A stretch of DNA of 64,000 nucleotides from Halomonas llamarensis (GCF_023555005.1 NZ_JAMJPJ010000007.1:1-64000); one strand, 5' to 3'. Positions 17,331-26,661 are shown, numbered from the stretch's first letter. Translations and numbers: made by a program. The notes: generated by a model not told the origin, from the sequence alone.

Positions 17331-18203
17331 ATGCGGGCGCCGACATTTGACCTTACGCTGCTGCGTACGCTGGTGGCCATCGCGGATACCGGCAGTGTGA
17401 CCGCGGCGGCTAAACGGCTTGCTTATACCCAATCCACGGTGAGCATGCAGCTTAAGCGCTTGGAAGCGCAGTTGGGGCTCGTGCTACACGAGCGGGAAGG
17501 GCGGCGCGTGCGTTTCACCGCCGAGGGAGAGCGCCTTATCACCCACGCCCGCAAGCTTTTAACCCTGAACGAAGAGGCTTGGCGCGATATGCAGGCGCGT
17601 CAGGTCAGCGGTGAGCTGATACTGGGAATACCCGAAGATTACGCGCTGCTGCTGCCGTCGGTGTTTTCTTACTTCCACCAGCTTTACCCCAGTGTGGGCT
17701 TGGAAGTGATTTGCGGCACTAGCGCGGATTTGGCCGAGCGGGTCAAAAACGCCGAGATGGACCTAGCGCTGGTAACCCGCCAGCGCCGTTCGCCGGGCGG
17801 CGAGGTGATTCGTCGCGAGCCGCTTTATTGGGCCGTGGGATTGCGTCATCAGCCGCTTCTCAGCGACCCGCTACCGTTGGCGCTCTATACGCCGGGGGCG
17901 GATGTGTTTCGCGAAGTGGCAGAGCAGGCGTTGCAAAATGCCGGGCGTCAGTGGCGGGTCGCCTATACAAGCCAGTCCATGAGTGGCTTGGCGCCGGTGG
18001 TCATGGCGGGGTTGGCCATTGCGGTGGTCACGCGCAGCATGCTGAAACCCACCCTCAAGCCGCTGGATGAAAGCAGCGGCTTGCCCGCGCTACCCTCAAT
18101 TGAACTGGCGCTGCACTGGGCGCCGCACCGGCCTTCGGAACCGGCGCGGCGCTTAGGTGAACTGATTCGTGAGCAACTGGCCAATGAGTGGGTGCCGGTT
18201 TAG
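17331..18203 (+). CDS. LysR-family transcriptional regulator
   Basis: A 290-residue LysR regulator: winged helix at residues ~6-65 (LRTLVAIADTGSVTAAAKRL, then TQSTVSMQLKRLE) and a periplasmic-binding-like effector domain from ~90. AAGGAG lies 8 bases before the ATG. It is divergent from the DMT exporter and probably controls it and itself through the palindrome between them. Its 3' end overlaps the end of hisC by 4 bases on the opposite strand. Confidence 0.9.
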   Translation: MRAPTFDLTLLRTLVAIADTGSVTAAAKRLAYTQSTVSMQLKRLEAQLGLVLHEREGRRVRFTAEGERLITHARKLLTLNEEAWRDMQARQVSGELILGIPEDYALLLPSVFSYFHQLYPSVGLEVICGTSADLAERVKNAEMDLALVTRQRRSPGGEVIRREPLYWAVGLRHQPLLSDPLPLALYTPGADVFREVAEQALQNAGRQWRVAYTSQSMSGLAPVVMAGLAIAVVTRSMLKPTLKPLDESSGLPALPSIELALHWAPHRPSEPARRLGELIREQLANEWVPV

Positions 18204-19261
18204 TGGATCAACGATTCCAGCGCTTCAATCAGGCTATCCATCTCATCGTCGGTGCCGATGCTGATGCGCAAGAAATTCTCAAGGCCCGCTTTATTGAAGT
18301 GGCGTACCAGAATGCCGCGCTCGCGCAGGCCGGCGAAAAGCGGCGCGCCGTCAAACGCGGGATGTTGCGCGAGGATAAAGTTGGCCTTGGAGGGCAGCAC
18401 GTCAAAGCCCAGCGATTCGAGTCGGCTTCGGGTGCGTTCGCGGGTGGTGATCACGTGCTCGCGGCAGGCTTCGAAATGCGCGTGGTCTTCAAGCGCGGCG
18501 ATGCCGACGCGGCTGGCGAGGCTATCCACCGGGTAAGAGTTAAACGAGTCCTTCACCCGCTCAAGGCCTTCGATCAGCTCACGCGAGCCCACCGCGTAGC
18601 CTAAACGGATACCCGCGAGGCTGCGCGATTTGGAAAACGTGCCGGTCACCAGCAGGTTGGGGTAGCGCTGAGTTAATGCCACCGCGCTATCCGCACCGAA
18701 ATCGACGTAGGCCTCATCGATCAGCACCACGCGGTCGGTGACGCGTTCAAGCAGCGCTTCTAGCGCGGCAAGCGAGTGCGCGTGGCCGGTTGGCGCGTTG
18801 GGGTTGGCGAAAATTACCCCGCTGCGCGAAGGCGCTTCGGCTAGCGCATCAAGGTCGACTTCCCACTGTTCGTTTAGCGGGTGCTGGCGCAACTCAATGC
18901 CGTAAAGCTTGGCATATACTGGGTAGAAGCTATAGGTAATCGTCGGCACATCGAGCGGCGCGCCGTGGCAAAAAAACGCCTGAAAGGCGAAGGCCAGCAC
19001 TTCATCCGAGCCGTTACCGGAGAATACCTGAGGGGTTTCCACGCCGAAACTGTTGGCCAACGCTGAGCGTAGCGCGTGCGAGGTGGGGTCGGGGTAAAGG
19101 CGCAGATGATCAGTGGCGAATTCGCGCAGCACCTCGCCCACGCCCGGTGCAGGCGGGTAGGGGTTTTCATTGGTGTTTAGCTTGATGACCCGTTCGGTGG
19201 GCTGCTCGCCCGGCACATAAGGCGTTAGCGCTTGAACGGCGGGGCTCCAAAGTTGGCTCAT
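18200..19261 (-). CDS. hisC: Histidinol-phosphate aminotransferase
   Basis: A 353-residue fold-type I aminotransferase of the HisC family: N-terminal KLNTNENPYPPAPGV, GNGSDEVLAFAFQAF, FANPNAPTGHAHSL, VVLIDEAYVDFG and the PLP lysine in TGTFSKSRSLAGIRLGY. It converts imidazole-acetol phosphate and glutamate to histidinol phosphate. It is separated by about 6 kb from the hisBHAF operon of this window, so the histidine genes are split. Confidence 0.93.
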   Translation of the reverse strand: MSQLWSPAVQALTPYVPGEQPTERVIKLNTNENPYPPAPGVGEVLREFATDHLRLYPDPTSHALRSALANSFGVETPQVFSGNGSDEVLAFAFQAFFCHGAPLDVPTITYSFYPVYAKLYGIELRQHPLNEQWEVDLDALAEAPSRSGVIFANPNAPTGHAHSLAALEALLERVTDRVVLIDEAYVDFGADSAVALTQRYPNLLVTGTFSKSRSLAGIRLGYAVGSRELIEGLERVKDSFNSYPVDSLASRVGIAALEDHAHFEACREHVITTRERTRSRLESLGFDVLPSKANFILAQHPAFDGAPLFAGLRERGILVRHFNKAGLENFLRISIGTDDEMDSLIEALESLIH

Positions 19262-19465
19262 GAGCGTATCCTGACGCGTGTGAATCGATGGCTCTCATGG
19301 TCGCTTGGCGGTGGAGAAAGCGCAAGCACTGCCCGGTGATTGGGGTGGGCGTTGCACGTTGTAGGGGGTATGCTGTCTTAAACGCGATGAAAGCGATGAT
19401 TGCAATTCTTTTTAAGGTCATACACTCAAGATCATATGCTCAACATCCATAAAAGGAGAGACGCC

Positions 19466-19963
19466 ATGTATTTGAAGACTTCGTATTTGAAAACCTCGTA
19501 TTTGAAGACAATGTCGCTAAAAAGCGTGTTTGCCGGTTCTGCCATGCTGGCTTTATTAGCGGGCTGTGCCACAGGGCCGATGGAGCAAAGCGGCGAGGAT
19601 GTCGCTGAGACCCCCGAGGTTAACTACCAAGGCACGCTGCCATGCCGCAACTGTGATGGCATCGACCTTGATGTTGTGATGAGCGGCGAAGAGATGGACG
19701 CCGCCGAGGCGCGTACGTTCGCCTTAAATGCGGCCTACCGTAACCATCCGCAAAATCCGCCGGATGAAAACTATGTAGGTAATTGGGAAGTGCTGACCGG
19801 CACGCCGTCCGACCCGGACGCCACTGTCTATGAGCTGACGCCCGATGGTGAAGGCCAGATTTATTACTTCCTGCGCATTGATCCGCAGACGCTTGAGCTG
19901 ATTGACCCCGAGCGTCGCCGCTTTGAAAACGGTGAGATGCTGCGTTTGGATCGCCAACTCTAA
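19466..19963 (+). CDS. NlpE-like N-terminal domain lipoprotein
   Basis: A ~165-residue outer-membrane-type lipoprotein with lipobox LLAGC (Cys34) and a short NlpE-like domain signalled by NYQGTLPCRNCDGIDLDVVM (CxxC type). NlpE proteins sense copper, surface contact and lipoprotein traffic via the Cpx system; this one keeps only the N-terminal domain. The gene begins with a threefold 15-bp tandem repeat giving YLKTSYLKTSYLKTM before a second Met (Met16, 19511) that would itself begin a normal lipoprotein signal. The ATG at 19466 has AAGGAGAG 6 bases upstream, which favours it. Confidence 0.8.
   Translation: MYLKTSYLKTSYLKTMSLKSVFAGSAMLALLAGCATGPMEQSGEDVAETPEVNYQGTLPCRNCDGIDLDVVMSGEEMDAAEARTFALNAAYRNHPQNPPDENYVGNWEVLTGTPSDPDATVYELTPDGEGQIYYFLRIDPQTLELIDPERRRFENGEMLRLDRQL
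19469..19513 (+). repeat. Three 15-bp in-frame tandem repeats at the start of the lipoprotein gene
   Basis: TATTTGAAGACTTCG, TATTTGAAAACCTCG and TATTTGAAGACAATG follow one another directly after the start codon and encode YLKTS, YLKTS, YLKTM. Copy-number change would add or remove five residues in the signal peptide n-region without a frameshift. Confidence 0.88.
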
Positions 19964-19989
19964 ACGCGTTCGACCCCAATGCGGATGAC

Positions 19990-20012
19990 AAGGCGGCTGC
20001 GGCCGCCTTTTG
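19990..20012 (+). terminator. Rho-independent terminator of the NlpE-like gene
   Basis: AAGGCGGC-TGCG-GCCGCCTTTT forms a strong hairpin with a short T tail, 27 bases after the stop codon. Confidence 0.7.
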
Positions 20013-20032
20013 CGTTTACGGATCCCATCTCA

Positions 20033-20095
20033 CTTTTCGACAGGCTCAAAGTGAACGGCTCTCATACCGATCATCCTGAGCTTGTCGAAGGGCAA
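20033..20095. repeat. REP-like inverted repeat, copy 1
   Basis: TTCGACAGGCTCAAAGTGAAC (20037-20056 region) and, inverted, CATCCTGAGCTTGTCGAAGG (20072-20091) flank a short spacer upstream of radA. The same GAGCnTGTCGAAG core recurs in inverted pairs at 52709-52757 and 61047-61136, so this is a dispersed intergenic repeat family. Confidence 0.82.
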
Positions 20096-20116
20096 TAGCT
20101 TGAATAGGAGAAAGCG

Positions 20117-21499
20117 GTGGTTAAAGCCAAAAGCGCCTTTGTATGTACCGAATGCGGCGCCGAGTACCGCAAGTGGCAAGGGCAGTGTGGCAGCTGCAAG
20201 GAATGGAATACACTGACGGAAGTGCGCTTAGCGCCGGCGCGCCCCGGTGCCGGTAGTGCCTCAGGCTCACCGTCAGGGCGCGCGGGCTATTCCGGCGCCC
20301 TCTCACGCGAGGTGGTGGACCTTGCCAGCGTCGATTTGAGCGAAGTGCCGCGCATGAGCTCCACCTTTGGCGAGTTCGACCGCGTGCTCGGCGGCGGATT
20401 AGTGCCGGGCTCGGCGGTGCTGCTTGGCGGCCACCCTGGCGCGGGTAAGTCCACGCTGTTACTCCAAACCGCCTGCAAGCTCGCCCAGCAGCGGCGCATT
20501 CTCTACGTAACCGGTGAAGAGTCGCTGTCGCAAGTCGCGATGCGCGCGCACCGCCTGCAGCTCCCGACCCAGGGGCTGAAAATGCTGGCCGAAACCAGCA
20601 TCGAAACCATTCTTGCCGTGGCCGAGCGCGAAAAGCCCGAGATTCTGGTGATCGACTCGATCCAGACCATGCACCTGGAAGACATTAGCTCTGCCCCTGG
20701 CGGCGTGGCGCAGGTGCGCGAGTCCGCCGCCGCGCTGACCCGTTTCGCCAAGCAGAGCAACACGGTGTTGTTATTAGTGGGCCACGTCACCAAAGACGGT
20801 AGCCTCGCTGGGCCCAAGGTGCTGGAGCACATGATCGACGCCTCGCTGTTGCTCGAAGGCGGCGCCGATTCGCGCTTTCGTACCCTGCGCGGGCAGAAAA
20901 ACCGCTTTGGCGCGGTCAATGAGCTGGGCGTGTTCGCCATGCTGGAGCAGGGGCTGAAAGAGGTGAAAAACCCCAGCGCGATTTTTCTCTCACGCAACGA
21001 AGAGCAGGCGCCGGGCAGCCTGGTGATGGTGGTGTGGGAAGGCACGCGGCCGATTCTGGTGGAGGTGCAGGCGCTGGTGGATGAATCCGCGCTGGGCAAT
21101 CCGCGCCGGGTGGCGGTAGGGCTCGACCCCAACCGCCTGGCGATGTTGTTGGCGGTACTCAATCGCCACGGCGGGCTTTTTACCGGTGATCAGGATGTGT
21201 TTTTGAACGTCGTGGGCGGCGTCAAGGTGCTCGAAACCAGCGCCGACCTTGCCGTGTTGCTCGCGGTGGTTTCGAGCCTGCAAAACCGCGCGCTGCCCAA
21301 GGAGCTTGTGGTGTTTGGCGAGGTGGGGCTTTCCGGCGAAATTCGCCCGGTACCCAGCGGCCAGGAGCGTATCACCGAAGCGGCCAAGCACGGTTTTCAA
21401 CGTGCTATCGTGCCGCGCGCTAATGCCCCCAAAAACGCGCTGCCGGGGATGGAGGTCATCCCCGTGGACAAACTCTCGGATGCGTTGGAGGCGCTGTAG
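20117..21499 (+). CDS. radA: DNA repair protein RadA (Sms)
   Basis: A 460-residue RadA: N-terminal C4 zinc finger (Cys10, Cys13, Cys24, Cys27 in FVCTECGAEY...GQCGSC), RecA-like ATPase with Walker A GGHPGAGKSTLL, the RadA-specific GQKNRFGAVNELGVF motif and a C-terminal Lon-protease-like domain (LVVFGEVGLSGEIRPV). RadA is a hexameric helicase that extends D-loops during recombination. GTG start with AGGAG 8-9 bases upstream. It is followed 56 bases later by selD. Confidence 0.96.
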   Translation: MVKAKSAFVCTECGAEYRKWQGQCGSCKEWNTLTEVRLAPARPGAGSASGSPSGRAGYSGALSREVVDLASVDLSEVPRMSSTFGEFDRVLGGGLVPGSAVLLGGHPGAGKSTLLLQTACKLAQQRRILYVTGEESLSQVAMRAHRLQLPTQGLKMLAETSIETILAVAEREKPEILVIDSIQTMHLEDISSAPGGVAQVRESAAALTRFAKQSNTVLLLVGHVTKDGSLAGPKVLEHMIDASLLLEGGADSRFRTLRGQKNRFGAVNELGVFAMLEQGLKEVKNPSAIFLSRNEEQAPGSLVMVVWEGTRPILVEVQALVDESALGNPRRVAVGLDPNRLAMLLAVLNRHGGLFTGDQDVFLNVVGGVKVLETSADLAVLLAVVSSLQNRALPKELVVFGEVGLSGEIRPVPSGQERITEAAKHGFQRAIVPRANAPKNALPGMEVIPVDKLSDALEAL

Positions 21500-21555
21500 G
21501 TCGCCGCGGACTACGTTAGACTGAAGACAAACCGACCCGCTCAAGGAGAAACACC

Positions 21556-22593
21556 ATGAAAAGCATTCGCTTGACGCAATACAGCCACGGCGCTGGCTGC
21601 GGCTGCAAGATCGCCCCCGATGTGCTGGACGGTATTCTAGCCAAAGCGGGTCGGCCAGCGGGCAGTCATCGGCTGGTTGTGGGTAACGAAGGCCGCGAAG
21701 ACGCCGCCGTGTACGATTTGGGCGACGGGCGCGGGATGATCGCGACCACCGATTTCTTCATGCCTATCGTCGACGATCCGTTTGATTTTGGCCGTATTGC
21801 CGCGATCAATGCCATTAGTGACGTGTACGCCATGGGCGGCACCCCGGTTATGGCCTTGAGTATCCTGGGTTGGCCGCTGGATAAACTCAGTGCCGATGTC
21901 GCTGGCGATGTGGTCGCTGGCGCCCAGGCGGTGTGCCGCGAACTGGGTGTTGCGCTGGCGGGTGGCCATTCGATTGATGCCCCGGAGCCGATCTTCGGTC
22001 TCGCCGTCAATGGGTTAGTGGATTTGGACAATCTGAAATTAAATAGCGGCGCCAAGCCGGGGGGTTTGCTCTTTCTGACCAAGCCGCTGGGCGTGGGCAT
22101 GCTGACCACCGCAGAAAAGCACGGGTTGGTTCAACCCGGCCATGAAGCGTTGGCGCGGGAAACCATGCTCAAACCCAACGATATTGGCGTGCCACTGAGT
22201 AAGGTGAAAGGCGTTAACGCCATGACCGATGTCACCGGCTTCGGCCTTGCTGGCCACTTAACCGAAATATGCGCTGCTAGCGGTCTGCGGGCGCGGATTG
22301 ATTTTCGTCGCCTGCCAAGGCTTTCCGAGGCGGAAACGTACCGTCGCCAGGGTGCCGTGCCGGGTGGCAGTGAGCGTAACCGCCAAGCGCTAGGCGAAAG
22401 CCTACCCGCGATGGACGAGGCGCACTGGCAGTGGCTTTGCGACCCGCAGACGTCCGGCGGGCTGCTTATCGCCGTTGACCCCGCATGGGAAGATGACGTC
22501 GAGCGTATCGGCCGAGCCCACGGGCTTGATCTGGTGCCCTTTGGCACGCTGCACAAACAGGAAGGCCCGGCGCTGATTGAGGTGATTGGGTGA
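21556..22593 (+). CDS. selD: Selenide, water dikinase (selenophosphate synthase)
   Basis: A 345-residue SelD with the Gly-rich N-terminal active site HGAGCGCKIAP; the catalytic residue is Cys17, not selenocysteine. The ATP-binding blocks DFFMPIVDDP and INAISDVYAMGG are intact. It makes selenophosphate from selenide and ATP. The stop codon overlaps the GTG start of mnmH (GTGA), so the two are translationally coupled; the product therefore feeds tRNA selenation. Confidence 0.96.
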   Translation: MKSIRLTQYSHGAGCGCKIAPDVLDGILAKAGRPAGSHRLVVGNEGREDAAVYDLGDGRGMIATTDFFMPIVDDPFDFGRIAAINAISDVYAMGGTPVMALSILGWPLDKLSADVAGDVVAGAQAVCRELGVALAGGHSIDAPEPIFGLAVNGLVDLDNLKLNSGAKPGGLLFLTKPLGVGMLTTAEKHGLVQPGHEALARETMLKPNDIGVPLSKVKGVNAMTDVTGFGLAGHLTEICAASGLRARIDFRRLPRLSEAETYRRQGAVPGGSERNRQALGESLPAMDEAHWQWLCDPQTSGGLLIAVDPAWEDDVERIGRAHGLDLVPFGTLHKQEGPALIEVIG

Positions 22594-23753
22594 GTCGAAT
22601 CGCTCGTCCGAACCTACCCAGCATTGACGCCGATCTGGCGCTGATTCGCGCAGGCAAACCGCTGATCGATGTGCGCGCACCGGTAGAGTTTGCCCAAGGG
22701 GCGCTGCCCGGCGCGGTAAATTTGCCGCTGATGAACGATAACGAGCGCCACCGGGTGGGCATTGCTTATAAAAAGCACGGCCAAGCCGCGGCGATTGCGC
22801 TGGGCGAACAGCTGGTGAGCGGCGACGTCAAACATGCCCGTGTGAAAGCCTGGCAAGAATACGTGGCGCAGCACCCCGATGCCGTTATTTACTGCTTTCG
22901 CGGCGGGCTGCGCTCGCAGATTGCGCAAACCTGGCTCTTTGATGCGGGCACTCACCGCCCGCGCATCAACGGCGGCTGGAAAGCCCTGCGTCAAGCGCTG
23001 ATGGCGCGCATCGACACCGCTGCCGAGCAGCCGATGCTGGTCATCGGCGGCTTGACCGGTTGCGCCAAAACGGTGCTGATTAACCAACTTGAAGGCGGCG
23101 TCGATCTGGAAGGCTTTGCCCGCCATAAAGGCTCGGCGTTTGGGCGTATGCCCGAGCCGCCGCCGTCGCAGATCGATTTCGAGCATACTCTTGGGAAGCG
23201 GCTTTTAACGCTGCCTGGGTCGCTCGCGGTGGAGGACGAATCGCGCCAGATCGGCAACGTCAACGTGCCGCTAACATTCTGGCGGGCGATGGAACAGGCG
23301 CCGCGACTACGTATCGAGATGCCACTCGATTGGCGCTTAGCGCAACTGATTCAGGACTACATTATCGATCTTGAGCGCGGCTACGCCGAGCAGTTTGGCC
23401 CGGAGGAAGGCTGGCAACGCATGCAAGCGCAGCTTTCAAACTCGCTGGCGCGGCTGAAAAAACGCTTGGGCGACGCGCGATTGCAGCGCTTACAACGTCT
23501 GCAGGCGTTGGCGTTTGCCGCCCATGAGTGGGGTGATCGTCAGGCCCACGAAGCCTGGCTGGCGCCGCTGTTAACTGAATACTACGATCCGCTTTACCGC
23601 TATCACTTAAAGCGCCAGCAGGATGCTGGCGCGGTTGAGTTACACGTGGGTGATTGGGAGAGCTGCCGGGAAGCCGCGCAGCAATGGCTGGCTGAGCACG
23701 CCGCTAACCGACATGGCCATGCGCGCTCAGGCGTGCCCCAGCCATTGGCTTAG
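22590..23753 (+). CDS. mnmH: tRNA 2-selenouridine synthase
   Basis: A 387-residue SelU/MnmH (also called ybbB): rhodanese domain at the N terminus with catalytic Cys102 in IYCFRGGLRSQ, then a P-loop domain with GGLTGCAKTVLI. It replaces the 2-thio group of mnm5s2U34 by selenium using selenophosphate (via a geranylated intermediate). Start is GTG overlapping the selD stop. It converges with, and overlaps by 27 bases, the GATase-like gene on the other strand. Confidence 0.95.
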   Translation: MSRIARPNLPSIDADLALIRAGKPLIDVRAPVEFAQGALPGAVNLPLMNDNERHRVGIAYKKHGQAAAIALGEQLVSGDVKHARVKAWQEYVAQHPDAVIYCFRGGLRSQIAQTWLFDAGTHRPRINGGWKALRQALMARIDTAAEQPMLVIGGLTGCAKTVLINQLEGGVDLEGFARHKGSAFGRMPEPPPSQIDFEHTLGKRLLTLPGSLAVEDESRQIGNVNVPLTFWRAMEQAPRLRIEMPLDWRLAQLIQDYIIDLERGYAEQFGPEEGWQRMQAQLSNSLARLKKRLGDARLQRLQRLQALAFAAHEWGDRQAHEAWLAPLLTEYYDPLYRYHLKRQQDAGAVELHVGDWESCREAAQQWLAEHAANRHGHARSGVPQPLA

Positions 23754-24407
23754 CACCCGGTCGAGCAGCGGTGCCAAGCGGTCGAAGCGCTTAGGCTCGG
23801 CAAAAATCTCGGCATCGGCCTGGGTGTAGTCGTCGCGCCCTTCGGGCACTGGCTGACCGGCCATCAGCTGCTTAACGCTGGCCTGGGAGGCCTCTAGGTG
23901 GCACAACAGCCCCATCACGCGTCCTTCGTCCCAAGAAAACCCTTGCAGCGGCGCGGCGGCACTGCCGCCTAGGGCCAGGGCGCCATCGGGTAAGCTAAAC
24001 ACGTAGCGGTGCCACATAAAGGCATCGAACGTTTCGGGCAGCTCGAAGGGGCTTTCGTCCGCCAGGCTAACCTTGTGCCAGCCGGTCTCCGGATAGATGC
24101 CGAGCGCGCTTATCGCGCCAAGTGCGTCGGCAATATAATGCGCGCCTAAACCAATGCCTAACAGCGGTTTTCGGCTATCCAGCAAGCGGTTGATCAGCTT
24201 GTCTTCGGCCTTGTACCAAGCGGGTGGTGCGTTAAGCAGCGCCTCCGGGCCGTCGAGCACGATCAACGCATCGCAATCACCTGGGCGGGGCGGTAATTCG
24301 CCGTCGTAGAGGTGAAACACGGTGTAGCTGTGGCCCATGCTGGCCAACCAATCGGTTAACCGGGCAGGGCCGTAATCCGGGCCGTGCTGTAGCAGATGAA
24401 TATGCAT
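23727..24407 (-). CDS. Class I glutamine amidotransferase-like protein lacking the catalytic cysteine
   Basis: A 226-residue protein with the class I GATase fold: LIVLDGPEALLN, PLLGIGLGAHYIADALGA (nucleophile elbow) and the His-Glu end of the triad in GLLCHLEAS (His170, Glu172). The nucleophile position, normally Cys in GICLG, is Gly86 here (codon GGT where TGT would give Cys), so glutaminase activity is not expected. Relatives are annotated as GMP synthase-like or gamma-glutamyl-peptide hydrolase-like. The ATG at 24407 is preferred to a start 10 codons upstream because AAGGAG sits 7 bases before it. Confidence 0.8.
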   Translation of the reverse strand: MHIHLLQHGPDYGPARLTDWLASMGHSYTVFHLYDGELPPRPGDCDALIVLDGPEALLNAPPAWYKAEDKLINRLLDSRKPLLGIGLGAHYIADALGAISALGIYPETGWHKVSLADESPFELPETFDAFMWHRYVFSLPDGALALGGSAAAPLQGFSWDEGRVMGLLCHLEASQASVKQLMAGQPVPEGRDDYTQADAEIFAEPKRFDRLAPLLDRVLSQWLGHA

Positions 24408-24530
24408 GGTAATCTCCTTGCCGGCCGCACATAACACGCTCCCCTACCGCAAGCGGCGGTAGGGGAGTGAGACAATACCGTATCGGTAAGGCTTTCCCCA
24501 ACCGATATTTACCCGCAACAGGATATCCTC

Positions 24531-25124
24531 ATGGCGTCAAAACCCCTTGGCTTTTATCAGCGACTTCAGCAGCTGCCGTTACACGCCCAGCAAGCTTTTA
24601 TGGCCGCGCTGTGCGAGCGACTTTTGCCCAACTACGCCCTCTACGCGCAGACGACCGGCCACGGTGATGTGCATACGCTGCGCGCCGTTTTAGATTTGGT
24701 GTGGGAGCATTTGAGCGTGCGCGGCGCGAACATCGATTTCGCCCGCCAAGCGGAGAAGCTGGCCGAGAGTGTGCCGCCGGAAGACGACGATAGTTTCGGC
24801 GCCCGTCGCGCACTGGACGCGGTGGTGTCGATCTCGTCGATTCTCGATACCCTGCAGGGGGAAGCGCCGGAAGCGGTACTGGATGTCAGCCGCACTTCGC
24901 GCGCGGGCGTGCGCGCGTTTATCGAACTCACTGAGGGCGAGGAGGACGCGCAAACACTGGCCCTCTTGATTCGCGATCACCCGCTTACAGAGGATGAAAA
25001 TAACTTCCAAGACGCGGTGCTGGCCGCGGCCGCTGAGCCGCTGGATAAAAACGCCATCAAAGCCATCCGCCAGCTCGGCCGCAACGACGGCATCAGCAAT
25101 CTCGGCTTGTCGCTGGAGGATTAA
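24531..25124 (+). CDS. DUF416 (YjaG) family protein
   Basis: A 197-residue helical protein of the YjaG/DUF416 family, identified from FYQRLQQLPLHAQQAFMAALCERLLPNY being split over the conserved first two helices, LVWEHLSVRGANIDF and ARRALDAVVSISSILDTLQG. Members are cytoplasmic, about 195 residues long and of unknown function. It converges on hisF with 14 bases between stops; the region between holds a short hairpin (AATGCGGC / GCCGCATT). Confidence 0.88.
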   Translation: MASKPLGFYQRLQQLPLHAQQAFMAALCERLLPNYALYAQTTGHGDVHTLRAVLDLVWEHLSVRGANIDFARQAEKLAESVPPEDDDSFGARRALDAVVSISSILDTLQGEAPEAVLDVSRTSRAGVRAFIELTEGEEDAQTLALLIRDHPLTEDENNFQDAVLAAAAEPLDKNAIKAIRQLGRNDGISNLGLSLED

Positions 25125-25138
25125 AAGCCAATGCGGCC

Positions 25139-25912
25139 TTACAGCCGCATTTCGATACCACGTTCGGCCATGTAGCGCTTGGCTTCGGGGATGGTATATT
25201 CGCCGAAGTGAAAGATGCTGGCGGCGAGCACCGCGTCGGCGCCCCCTTTGATCACGCCTTCGGCCAAGTGGTCGAGATTGCCGACCCCACCCGAGGCGAT
25301 GACCGGTACGCTAACGGCTTCGGCAATGGCGTGGGTGACGCCAAGGTCAAAGCCGATTTTGGTGCCGTCGCGGTCCATGCTGGTCAGCAATAGCTCGCCA
25401 GCACCGTACTCGGCCATCTTTTTCGCCCACTCAATGGCATCAAGCCCGGTGGGGCGACGTCCGCCGTGGGTAAAAATCTCCCAACGTTCCGCTTCGCCCT
25501 CTTGGGTTACCTTTTTGGCGTCGATGGCCACGACGATACATTGGCTGCCGAAACGCTCGGCCGCTTCACGGACGAACTCGGGATTATTGACGGCGGCGGT
25601 GTTGATCGAGACTTTATCCGCGCCAACGTTGAGCATGGTGCGGATATCATCGCAGGTGCGGATGCCGCCGCCCACGGTCAGCGGGATGAACACTTCGCCG
25701 GCGATGCGCTCGACCATTTCCACCGTGGTATCGCGGTCCTCGTGGCTCGCGGTGATATCCAGGAAAGTGATTTCGTCGGCGCCTTGTTGGTTGTAGCGCT
25801 GAGCAATTTCCACCGGGTCGCCGGCATCGCGGATGCCGATAAAGTTAACCCCTTTGACCACGCGCCCGGCGTCGACGTCGAGACACGGTATGATGCGTTT
25901 GGCAAGGCTCAT
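25139..25912 (-). CDS. hisF: Imidazole glycerol phosphate synthase, cyclase subunit
   Basis: A 257-residue TIM barrel of the HisF family: [16 protein letters not shown] with catalytic Asp11, and VVAIDAKKV with the second catalytic Asp (~130). It forms IGP and AICAR from PRFAR and ammonia supplied by HisH. The ATG overlaps the hisA stop by 4 bases. It is the last gene of hisB-hisH-hisA-hisF on the minus strand. Confidence 0.97.
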   Translation of the reverse strand: MSLAKRIIPCLDVDAGRVVKGVNFIGIRDAGDPVEIAQRYNQQGADEITFLDITASHEDRDTTVEMVERIAGEVFIPLTVGGGIRTCDDIRTMLNVGADKVSINTAAVNNPEFVREAAERFGSQCIVVAIDAKKVTQEGEAERWEIFTHGGRRPTGLDAIEWAKKMAEYGAGELLLTSMDRDGTKIGFDLGVTHAIAEAVSVPVIASGGVGNLDHLAEGVIKGGADAVLAASIFHFGEYTIPEAKRYMAERGIEMRL

Positions 25913-26661
25913 GATGTCTTCCCTCTGCCCGTTAGTTGATCACTTAAGCGCTGCGCCTCGGCGACATCAATCGTGCCTTCGTAGATGGCGCGGCCGGTAA
26001 TGGCGCCGAGAATGCCGCTATCGGCGACGTTACAAAGCGCTTTGATGTCGTCGAGATTGGTGACGCCGCCCGAGGCAATGACCGGCAAGCCGCCGTGGCG
26101 GGCAAGCTGTGCGGTCGCCTCGACATTGACGCCCTGCATCATGCCGTCGCGGGCGATATCGGTGTAGACGATGGACGAGACGCCGTCGTCAGCAAAGCGC
26201 TTGGCAAGTTCGGTGGCTTTGATGGTGGAGACTTCGGCCCAGCCGTCGGTGGCGACATAGCCGTCTTTGGCATCAAGGCCGACAATCACATGCCCTGGGA
26301 AGGCGCGACACATCTCACCCACGAAATCGGGCTCTTTCACTGCTTTGGTGCCGATTATCACGTAGGAAACGCCTGCCTCAAGGTAGTGTTCGATGGTCGC
26401 CGCGCTGCGGATACCGCCGCCGATCTGAATTGGGAGGTCGGGGTAGGCGCGGGCAATGGCGGTCACGGCGTCTCCGTTAATTGGCTTGCCTTCAAAGGCA
26501 CCGTTTAGGTCGACCAAATGCAGGCGACGGGCACCGGCTTCCACCCAGCGAGCGGCCATGGCCACTGGGTCATCGCCGTAGGAGGTGGCGTCTTCCATGC
26601 GGCCTTGCTTCAAGCGCACGCACTGGCCGTCTTTTAAGTCGATCGCGGGAATGACTAGCAT
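25909..26661 (-). CDS. hisA: ProFAR isomerase
   Basis: A 250-residue TIM barrel homologous to His[21 protein letters not shown] with Asp8, and [17 protein letters not shown] with Asp ~129, the two catalytic acids of 5'-ProFAR isomerase. It lies 29 bases after hisH and overlaps hisF, as usual for the distal his operon. Confidence 0.97.
   Translation of the reverse strand: MLVIPAIDLKDGQCVRLKQGRMEDATSYGDDPVAMAARWVEAGARRLHLVDLNGAFEGKPINGDAVTAIARAYPDLPIQIGGGIRSAATIEHYLEAGVSYVIIGTKAVKEPDFVGEMCRAFPGHVIVGLDAKDGYVATDGWAEVSTIKATELAKRFADDGVSSIVYTDIARDGMMQGVNVEATAQLARHGGLPVIASGGVTNLDDIKALCNVADSGILGAITGRAIYEGTIDVAEAQRLSDQLTGRGKTS

Noticed and set aside
20503-21162. 219-codon ORF antisense to radA
   Set aside because: It is a low-complexity Ser/Arg/Ala-rich shadow frame produced by GC-rich codons; radA is well conserved on the other strand.
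25215-25796. 193-codon ORF antisense to hisF
   Set aside because: Shadow of a conserved gene, with no ribosome site or recognisable protein features.
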